From Acidobacteriota bacterium (GTDB lineage: Bacteria > Acidobacteriota > Terriglobia > Terriglobales > Acidobacteriaceae): a stretch of DNA of 7,967 bases. Where the stretch lies: the NCBI GenBank assembly GCA_021798655.1, contig JAJZFE010000173.1, positions 1 to 7,967 of the forward strand, read 5' to 3'. Below the pieces are notes generated by a model. The model did no database searches. It was not told the origin of the DNA and worked only from the letters and a program-made list of their open reading frames with translations. This document shows, piece after piece, positions 1-5,298 of the stretch; position 1 is the stretch's first letter; each line of letters begins with the position of its first letter. Both the position numbers and the translations under genes were made by a program.

Positions 1-30
1 TTTTGGAGCGCTCTTGTAGGATGGCTGGCT

Positions 31-1728
31 ATGAGAGTTCTTCGCAGTCTGGTAGCGGTGGGTCTGGCTGGCCTGGTTTCGCTGGGTGTTGCGCAGCAGG
101 CGGCGACGGTGCGGGTGGACCTCGGTCAGTCGCAGGGGCCGTGGAAGCCGATCACGAACTGGTTCGGCTATGACGAGCTGAACTACACGACGACGGCGCA
201 TGGCGGCGAGCTGCTGCGGGAGCTGGCGCAGACCAGTCCGCTGCCGGTGTACATTCGCGCGCACCACCTGCTGACCAGCGGGGATGGCAGGTCGGCGCTG
301 AAGTGGGGCTCGACGAACGTGTATACGGTGGATGCGGCGGGCCGAGCGGTGTATGACTTCACGATCGTGGACCGGACGTTCGATGCGTGGCTGGCGGCGG
401 GGGTGCGGCCGATGGTGGAGCTGGGGTTCATGCCGGAGGCGATGGCGTCGGGGACGAATGCGTACTACCTGGCGTATCCGCATACGATTGAGGGGTCGGT
501 GCAGAGCCCGCCGAAGGACTATGCGGCGTGGGGAGAGCTGTGCCGCCGGCTGGTGGCGCACCTGGTGGAGCGGTATGGGGCCGAGCGGGTGAGCACGTGG
601 TACTTCGAGGTGTGGAACGAGCCGAATATTCCGTACTGGCATGGCACGGAGGCCGAGTACCTGCGGCTGTATGACTATGCGGTGGCGGGGGTTCGGAGCG
701 CGCTGCCGGGGGCGCGGGTGGGCGGGCCGGCGACGACGAGCCCGCGGTCGAAGCAGGCGGCGGAGTTTCTGGACGGCTTCCTGAAGCATGTGGCGAAGGA
801 CAGGAGCGCTGCGACGGGTGGGGCGGTTCCGCTGGACTTTATCAGCTTCCACATCAAGGGGTCGCCGACGCTGGTGCAGGCGGCGGGCGCGGTGCCGCAT
901 GTGCGGATGGGGCTGGACAAGGAGCTGACGGATGCGGACCGCGGGTTCGCGCTGATTGCGGGCTATCCGCAGTTCAGGGCGCTGCCGATCATTTTGTCGG
1001 AGGCGGACCCGGAGGGCTGCGCGGCGTGCTCGGCGAAGGAGAACCCGGCGAACGGCTATCGCAACGGGCCGCTGTATGCGGCGTACACGGCGGCGACGAT
1101 GAAGGCGCTGCTGGAGCTGCAGGACAAGTACCAGGTGAACCTGCTGGGAATGCTGAGCTGGTCGTTCGAGTTTGAAGACCGCGCGTACTTTGAGGGCTTT
1201 CGGACGCTGGCGACGAACGGGGTGGACAAGCCGGTGCTGAACGTGTTTCGGATGGCCGGGCAGATGGCGGGGGAGCGGGTGGCGGCGACGAGCAGCGCGG
1301 CGACTTCGCTGGATGCGTTGCTGCGTGAGGGCGCTCCGGCTGCGGAGGTGGATGCGCTGGCGACGCGGCAGGGGAGCAGTGCGCGGGTGATGCTGTGGAG
1401 CTATCGCGATGACGACCTGCGCGATGACGACCTGCAGCAGCAGCCGGCGACGGCGGTGACGGTGGAGATTGCAGGGCTTCCGAAGGCGGCGCGGAGCGTG
1501 CGTGTGGAGGCGTTCACGATCGATGGGACGCACTCGAACGCGTATGCGCGATGGCTGGGGATGGGGAGTCCGCAGCAGCCGACGGCGGCGCAGTATGCGG
1601 AGTTGAAGCGCGCCGGGGGCCTGCAGGCGCAGGGAGGGGCGATGGAGTTGCGGGCGAGCCACGGGCGCGTGACGGTGCCGGCGAGCCTGGCGGGGCAGGC
1701 GACGACGCTGCTGCGGGTGATCTGGTAG
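31..1728 (+). CDS. Secreted GH39-type beta-xylosidase-like glycoside hydrolase
   Basis: The 565-residue product probably removes xylose (or a related sugar) from beta-linked plant oligosaccharides outside the cytoplasm. An N-terminal signal peptide is visible: Arg2/Arg5, a hydrophobic core at about 6-20, and likely cleavage after GVA at residue 21. The catalytic (beta/alpha)8 barrel spans roughly 40-410. WNEPN at 195-199 supplies the acid/base Glu197, as in GH39 and other clan GH-A enzymes. LPIILSEADPEG (318-329) sits where the nucleophile strand ends, making Glu324 the likely nucleophile. A C-terminal beta-rich part follows and contains the GH39-like motif VMLWSYRDDDL. A CxxC (Cys330, Cys333) directly follows the nucleophile strand. 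The ATG at 31 has an AGGA Shine-Dalgarno at 18-21, 9 bases upstream. The next gene is co-directional 105 bp downstream but functionally unrelated. Family assignment is firm; the exact substrate is not readable from sequence. Confidence 0.85.
   Translation: MRVLRSLVAVGLAGLVSLGVAQQAATVRVDLGQSQGPWKPITNWFGYDELNYTTTAHGGELLRELAQTSPLPVYIRAHHLLTSGDGRSALKWGSTNVYTVDAAGRAVYDFTIVDRTFDAWLAAGVRPMVELGFMPEAMASGTNAYYLAYPHTIEGSVQSPPKDYAAWGELCRRLVAHLVERYGAERVSTWYFEVWNEPNIPYWHGTEAEYLRLYDYAVAGVRSALPGARVGGPATTSPRSKQAAEFLDGFLKHVAKDRSAATGGAVPLDFISFHIKGSPTLVQAAGAVPHVRMGLDKELTDADRGFALIAGYPQFRALPIILSEADPEGCAACSAKENPANGYRNGPLYAAYTAATMKALLELQDKYQVNLLGMLSWSFEFEDRAYFEGFRTLATNGVDKPVLNVFRMAGQMAGERVAATSSAATSLDALLREGAPAAEVDALATRQGSSARVMLWSYRDDDLRDDDLQQQPATAVTVEIAGLPKAARSVRVEAFTIDGTHSNAYARWLGMGSPQQPTAAQYAELKRAGGLQAQGGAMELRASHGRVTVPASLAGQATTLLRVIW
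1405..1434 (+). repeat. In-frame 15-bp tandem duplication inside the GH39 gene
   Basis: The unit CGCGATGACGACCTG occurs twice, exactly, back to back (1405-1419 and 1420-1434). It encodes RDDDL-RDDDL at residues 459-468, followed by a Gln run. GH39 proteins usually carry one DDD-containing loop after a Trp-x-Tyr strand here, so one copy looks extra. The reading frame is preserved. Confidence 0.85.
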
Positions 1729-1809
1729 GGGCAACAGCGAATCGGCGGGAAAGTGTCGCGGCCTGCTCACGTTCGGCGGCGGCGGTGCGTCTATGGAAGT
1801 GTAGTTACC

Positions 1810-1825
1810 CTGACTCCGGAGTCAG
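1810..1825. promoter_or_regulatory. Perfect 16-bp palindrome before the sigma factor start; possible operator
   Basis: CTGACTCCGGAGTCAG is a perfect inverted repeat with no spacer, ending 8 bases before the ATG at 1834. Its GGAG (1818-1821) is also the only Shine-Dalgarno-like sequence for that ATG (12-base gap), so a bound protein or a hairpin there could affect initiation. It could be a dimeric repressor site or an RNA hairpin. It is not followed by a T-run, so it does not look like an intrinsic terminator. If translation starts at the upstream GTG (1753), the palindrome lies inside the coding region. The rest of the 1729-1833 gap shows nothing else I can support. Confidence 0.45.
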
Positions 1826-1833
1826 ACACAGAT

Positions 1834-2613
1834 ATGAGCAGCAGCGACGCGATCGTAATGGCGCGCGAGGGAGTGCCGCAGGGCCTTCGTCGCATGAGTC
1901 CCTTTGCGCTGGGCCTTTTGGAGACGGACGGCGCGGCCGTGGCGGTACAATCAACCGCAGCGATGCCACGGACAGCGGCACAGACCGGATTGCGCGGGAA
2001 GCTGAGCGCGGAGCAGATAGAGGCTCGGCAGCAGCAACGCGCCGAAGACGACGACCTGATTCGGGCGGCGCAGGCCGGCGAGCGGACGGCGTTCGATGCG
2101 CTGGTGCGGCGGTACGACCGCAGCGTGCTGCGGCTGGCGCTGCACATGCTGAACAATGAGCAGGACGCGCAGGACGTGCACCAGGAGGCGTTCATCAAGG
2201 CGTATCGGCACCTGTCGAACTTCCGGTTCGAGTGCTCGTTTTATACGTGGCTGTACCGGATTGTGACGAACCTGTGCCTGGACCAGCTGCGGCGGCGGAA
2301 GAGCCGGAAGGAAGACCCGGCGACGGTGCTGGATGCGTCGGGCGATGAGCTGGACCTGATGGCGAATGTGCAGGATGAGCGCGCGATGGCCAATCCGGCG
2401 AGAGAGCTGGAGCGCAAGACGATGGGCGTGGCGATCCAGGGCGCGCTGGACGAGCTGACGCCGCGGGAACGGATGGTGTTTGAGCTGAAGCACTACCAGG
2501 GGCTGAAGCTGCGGACGATCGGCGAGATGCTGTCGACGACCGAAGAGACAGCCAAGAACACGTTGTTCCGGGCGACGCGGAAGCTGCGCGCACGGCTGGC
2601 AGAGGTGAGGTAG
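1834..2613 (+). CDS. ECF-type RNA polymerase sigma-70 factor (RpoE-like)
   Basis: The product is a 259-residue alternative sigma factor that would direct RNA polymerase to a dedicated promoter set. Sigma region 2 lies at about 75-155: a DDLIRAAQAGERTAFDALVRRY start, DAQDVHQEAF (core-binding 2.2), and FRFECSFYTWLYRIVTNLCLDQLRR covering the -10 recognition part. A linker of about 40 residues rich in Asp, Glu and Ala leads to region 4 at about 197-253, with the -35-binding helix-turn-helix GLKLRTIGEMLSTTEETAKNT (223-243). The start is uncertain. GTG 1753 has no good ribosome site, ATG 1834 has GGAG 12 bases upstream, and ATG 1963 would give a 216-residue protein closer to the usual ECF length. 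The first 70 residues from 1834 match no sigma region I recognise. The next gene encodes a zinc-finger membrane protein, the usual place for a cognate anti-sigma factor. Confidence 0.88.
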   Translation: MSSSDAIVMAREGVPQGLRRMSPFALGLLETDGAAVAVQSTAAMPRTAAQTGLRGKLSAEQIEARQQQRAEDDDLIRAAQAGERTAFDALVRRYDRSVLRLALHMLNNEQDAQDVHQEAFIKAYRHLSNFRFECSFYTWLYRIVTNLCLDQLRRRKSRKEDPATVLDASGDELDLMANVQDERAMANPARELERKTMGVAIQGALDELTPRERMVFELKHYQGLKLRTIGEMLSTTEETAKNTLFRATRKLRARLAEVR

Positions 2614-2615
2614 TT

Positions 2616-2681
2616 CCAGGTGCCAGGTTCCAGGTTCTAGCTAGAGGCTAGGAGCTAGAAGCTGGGAGCTAGGAGCTGAAG
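2616..2681. repeat. Heptanucleotide tandem repeat tract, two blocks
   Basis: In the 156-bp gap between the sigma factor and the zinc-finger gene, 2616-2636 holds three copies of CCAGGTK. Positions 2640-2681 hold six degenerate copies of a GCT-headed heptamer, close to GCTRGRR. The 7-base period is unbroken within each block, with a 3-base offset between blocks. The remaining part, 2682-2769, holds no recognisable promoter but ends in a good ribosome site (GAGG at 2759-2762, 7 bases before ATG 2770). Confidence 0.75.
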
Positions 2682-2769
2682 AGTGCAGCCTGACGCGGAT
2701 GGCCGAGGTTTGGCGACGGACAGTTGGGCGCAGGGACGGATTTTTTGAGGCTGGTTTCGAGGTACGCAG

Positions 2770-3735
2770 ATGAAGTGTGAGAACGCACAACAGAACATTC
2801 TTCTCGCGCAGTATGGCGAGCTGCCGGATGAGTTGCAGTTGGTCCTGGAGCAGCACCTGAATCTGTGCGAGGACTGTCGCCGGGAGTGGAACGCGGTGCT
2901 GGCCTTGCAGGAGGACCTGGCGCTGCTGCCGATGGTGGAGCCTTCGCCGAACCTGCTGGCGGCATCCCGAATGCGGTTGGATGAGGCGCTGGATGCGATG
3001 CCGGAGCGCAGCGTGGGACAGCGGTTCCGGGGCAATGCGTTTCGCTGGCTGGGCTTGATGCAGGGTGCGCCGGCGCTGGCGACGCTGCTGGTCGGGATGG
3101 GCTTCATTGGCGGGAACTTTGTGGCGCGGTACCAGGCGGCGAGCGTGGCCAAGCTGCCGACGCCGGTGATTGTAACCAGCCCGAGCGGCGGCGCGGTGGC
3201 CAGCGTAAGCGGGATTGTGCAGACGCCGAACCCGGGCATCGTGCAGGTGAAGTACAACCGGCTGGTGCCGGAGACGATGCAGGGATCGCTGGACGATCCG
3301 CAGATTCGGCAGCTGCTGATGCTGGGCACGCAGCTGGCGGAGAACAACGACGTGCACGCGACGAGCGTGAGCCTGATGGCGGACGAGTGTCGTACGACGC
3401 ACAACTGCGGCAGCAGCGCGGAGGGCAAGAGCCAGATGCGGACGGCGCTGTTGACCGAGCTGCGCTACAACAGCAGCGCGGCGGTGCGGCGGAAGGCGCT
3501 GGACGGGCTACAGCCGTATGTAGCCGAGGACGAGCAGGTGCGCGATGCGGTGCTGGATGCGCTGATGCGGGACAAGAGCGCGGAGGTGCGGCAGGAGGCG
3601 GTGTCGATGCTGCAGCCGGTGGAGGGGGATTCGAGCGTGCGGCAGGTGCTGCGTACGGTGTCGTCGCAGGACGCGAACCCGGCGATACGGAATGCGTCGT
3701 TCCAGGTGCTGCAGGGCGCAGCCAACATCGAGTAG
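2770..3735 (+). CDS. Putative membrane anti-sigma factor: zinc-finger domain, one TM segment, HEAT repeats
   Basis: The 321-residue product is the probable partner of the upstream ECF sigma factor. The N-terminus carries an anti-sigma zinc-finger (zf-HC2/ZAS-like) signature: Cys3 and the H-x3-C-x2-C motif HLNLCEDC (His29, Cys33, Cys36). A hydrophobic segment at about 94-118 (GAPALATLLVGMGFIGGNF) predicts a single membrane span, with the zinc domain in the cytoplasm. The rest would face the periplasm: a linker rich in Pro, Ser and Val (about 122-160), then about four HEAT-like helical repeats (about 173-318) with repeated phrases such as AAVRRKALDGL, AEVRQEAVSML and PAIRNASFQVL. Cys207 and Cys213 lie in the outer part. 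The start has a good ribosome site (GAGG, 7-base spacing). Fold assignment is solid; the sigma-binding role is inferred from the ZAS motif and gene order. HEAT repeats in place of a usual anti-sigma sensor domain suggest protein-protein sensing. Confidence 0.8.
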   Translation: MKCENAQQNILLAQYGELPDELQLVLEQHLNLCEDCRREWNAVLALQEDLALLPMVEPSPNLLAASRMRLDEALDAMPERSVGQRFRGNAFRWLGLMQGAPALATLLVGMGFIGGNFVARYQAASVAKLPTPVIVTSPSGGAVASVSGIVQTPNPGIVQVKYNRLVPETMQGSLDDPQIRQLLMLGTQLAENNDVHATSVSLMADECRTTHNCGSSAEGKSQMRTALLTELRYNSSAAVRRKALDGLQPYVAEDEQVRDAVLDALMRDKSAEVRQEAVSMLQPVEGDSSVRQVLRTVSSQDANPAIRNASFQVLQGAANIE

Positions 3736-3754
3736 GCGCGGCGAGCGAGTGGCG

Positions 3755-4636
3755 ATGGGGCGCAGAGTCGAGATCGGAGTGGTGCTGGTGGGGCTGCTGG
3801 GGTGTGTTCCGGCGGCGCTGGCGATGGGTGGCGCCAAGGGGGTCCATGGCGCGGCGCATGGAGCGGTGTCGCATCCGCCAGGGTATCTCGGCGTGGGGTT
3901 TCATGATGCGGGCGGGCATGGCGTGGAGGTCGTGGTGGTGGACCATGACGGGCCGGCGGGCAAGGCGGGGCTGCGTCCGCATGACGTGTTGCTGAGCCTG
4001 AACGGGCAGGCGATTGTGAGCTCGGACGCGCTGAGCCGGATGATCCACGAGACGACGCCGGGGGTGATGGTGACGCTGGTGGTGCAGCGCGAGGCGCAGA
4101 CGCTGAAGGTGACGGTGCAGATCGCCAACCGGCAGGTGGTGGAGCGGGATGTGCGCGCGCGGGTGGAGGCCGATGCCGCTGCGACGCCGCCGGAGGCCGA
4201 TCCGCCGGTGATGGAGTTTGTGACCGAGGACGCGACGGTGGATACGGTGGGCGACGTGCCGGGGCCCGCTGCGCCGATGGGCAAGGTTGCAGGCAGGTCG
4301 GGGAGTGATCGCAGCTTTATCGGGTCGGTGCTGCGGTTTGCGCCGTTTACGGGGCTGGCGCTGCAGACGATGGGTCCGCAGCTGGCGGAGTTCTTTGGCG
4401 ACGCGCAGGGCTATGGCCTGCTGGTGCAGCGGGTCTCGCCGAACTCGCCGGCCGCGTTCTGCGGGCTGCGCGCCGGGGATGTGCTGCTGCAGGCCGATGC
4501 GAAGCCGCTGAAGTCGGCTTCGGACTGGAGCAAGCGGCTGAAGGCGGCGTCGGGACAGGGGATGTCGCTGACGGTGCTGCGCGAGCACCACGAGATGACC
4601 GTGATGCTGATGCCGGAGCCGCGGAAACACTCCTGA
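3755..4636 (+). CDS. Exported protein with two PDZ domains, no protease domain
   Basis: The product is about 293 residues from ATG 3755, chosen because it gives a proper signal peptide. The frame is open back to 3692, but that would overlap the upstream gene and put an Arg/Ser-rich tail before the signal. Residues 1-23 are the signal, with a basic start, hydrophobic core GVVLVGLLGCVPAALA, and likely cleavage after ALA. LLGC at 14-17 is a weaker lipobox alternative. PDZ1 spans about 44-126 (YLGVGF carboxylate-binding loop; GPAGKAGLRPHDVLLSLNG). A low-complexity Ala/Asp/Pro linker follows. PDZ2 spans about 203-287 (LAEFFGDAQGYGLLV; SPAAFCGLRAGDVLL). There is no Ser/His/Asp trypsin-like domain, so this is not an HtrA/DegP protease. 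It starts 19 bp after the HEAT gene and is probably co-transcribed with it. Its likely role is binding exposed C-termini or scaffolding in the envelope; the partner is unknown. Confidence 0.8.
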   Translation: MGRRVEIGVVLVGLLGCVPAALAMGGAKGVHGAAHGAVSHPPGYLGVGFHDAGGHGVEVVVVDHDGPAGKAGLRPHDVLLSLNGQAIVSSDALSRMIHETTPGVMVTLVVQREAQTLKVTVQIANRQVVERDVRARVEADAAATPPEADPPVMEFVTEDATVDTVGDVPGPAAPMGKVAGRSGSDRSFIGSVLRFAPFTGLALQTMGPQLAEFFGDAQGYGLLVQRVSPNSPAAFCGLRAGDVLLQADAKPLKSASDWSKRLKAASGQGMSLTVLREHHEMTVMLMPEPRKHS

Positions 4637-4668
4637 GGCGGTGAGCAGTGGTGCAGGAAGACGGGTGT

Positions 4669-4731
4669 CAGGCTTCAGGTTTGAGCCGTCAGCCATGAGC
4701 CATCCGTTTCCAGTTTTCCGGTTGCCAGTTG
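4669..4731. repeat. Degenerate heptad-periodic repeat tract in convergent gap
   Basis: The 120-bp gap between the stops of the PDZ gene (+) and the ferredoxin gene (-) splits cleanly into nine 7-base units. They fall into three related groups: CAGGYTT, then SAGCCRT, then CCRGTTK-like. The copies are more degenerate than those at 2616-2681, but the period is the same. No convincing terminator hairpin was seen in 4637-4756. Confidence 0.55.
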
Positions 4732-4756
4732 GTGCTTGTGAGCGGGTGCGGTGGTT

Positions 4757-5185
4757 TTATTTGACGACGGCGGCGGGCTTGCCTTCCTGGACGTAGTTTT
4801 TGTTCCAGGCGGGGATCTCGACGACGTAGGTGCCGGGTTTTTCGATGACGCACTGGCAGCCGAGGCGGCTGTTGAGCTGCAGGCCGGGGGAGAGTTCGAG
4901 GCGGTCGAGTTCGAGGTCTTCGGCTTCGGAGAGGCCCTCGGCGCCCTGTTTCACGTGGATGTGGCAGGTGGTGCAGGCGGAGACGCCGCCACAGGCGTGG
5001 TCGAGGAAGATGCCGTAGTTTTCGGCGACGTCGAGGAAGCTGTTGGGCAGGCCGTGGCCGTCGTAGGGCATGGTGTCGTAGACGAACTCGACGGTCTTGT
5101 TTTCGGGCTGGAAGGTGACGCGGACGACGTTGTCGGCGGGGGGCTTGGAGAGGTCGACTTCGGGGAGCGGGGTGTGATCGGACAT
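4757..5185 (-). CDS. fdx: [2Fe-2S] ferredoxin, ISC/adrenodoxin type
   Basis: The 142-residue cytoplasmic electron carrier binds one [2Fe-2S] cluster. In ISC systems such a ferredoxin feeds electrons to IscS/IscU during iron-sulfur cluster assembly. Cluster ligands follow the C-x5-C-x2-C...C pattern: Cys65, Cys71 and Cys74 in HACGGVSACTTCH, and Cys110 in LGCQC. The spacing and the HAC/TTCH context match ISC Fdx and adrenodoxin rather than plant-type ferredoxins. Cys112 is an additional nearby cysteine. The N-terminus is about 20 residues longer than the E. coli protein, and an insert around MPYDGHGLP (39-47) precedes the helix FLDVAENYGIFLDHAC. The start has a purine-rich GAAAGAG just upstream on the minus strand. 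The gene points the same way as the HscA-like gene at the right edge but is separated from it by an opposite-strand GH31 gene. Confidence 0.88.
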   Translation of the reverse strand: MSDHTPLPEVDLSKPPADNVVRVTFQPENKTVEFVYDTMPYDGHGLPNSFLDVAENYGIFLDHACGGVSACTTCHIHVKQGAEGLSEAEDLELDRLELSPGLQLNSRLGCQCVIEKPGTYVVEIPAWNKNYVQEGKPAAVVK

Positions 5186-5255
5186 GGCTCTTTCAGTTTA
5201 GTGCGTGCGGGGTGATTGTGCGGCGGCGGGGAGCGGGGGAGGGTGGTGGCGGCGA

Positions 5256-5269
5256 AGTAAGCGTTTACT
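5256..5269. promoter_or_regulatory. LacI-family-type operator-like palindrome upstream of the GH31 gene
   Basis: AGTAAGCGTTTACT is a near-palindrome (6 of 7 base pairs match) with the central CG and GTAA/TTAC arms typical of LacI/GalR-family operators. It lies 29 bases before the GH31 start at 5299, in the 113-bp divergent gap shared with fdx. Sugar-responsive LacI regulators commonly control glycosidase genes, which fits. No LacI gene is in the window. A possible -35/-10 pair overlapping and following the site is too weak to list. Confidence 0.5.
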
Positions 5270-5298
5270 GTGAGGCGGCGTCTCTGGTAGAAAGGCCC

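Noticed and set aside
1946..1951. TACAAT as a -10 promoter element before an ATG at 1963
   Set aside because: No acceptable -35 at 16-18 bases; TTGGAG at 1918 is 22 bases away and matches only 3 of 6 positions. It could be chance inside the coding region.
2616..2681. CRISPR array or insertion-sequence ends
   Set aside because: The units are 7 bases with no spacers, and there is no cas gene, transposase or terminal inverted repeat nearby.
3755..4636. HtrA/DegP-type serine protease
   Set aside because: Two PDZ domains follow a signal peptide with no room for, and no sign of, a trypsin-like domain or a GNSGG motif.
3104..4696. 530-codon open frame on the minus strand opposite the HEAT and PDZ genes
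   Set aside because: The translation is low-complexity, rich in His, Arg and Pro with no domain. It is a by-product of the G/C-ending codon bias of the two real genes on the plus strand.
4751..5215. 154-codon plus-strand open frame opposite fdx
   Set aside because: It is Gly/Val/Asp-rich shadow sequence; the opposite strand encodes a ferredoxin with all cluster ligands.
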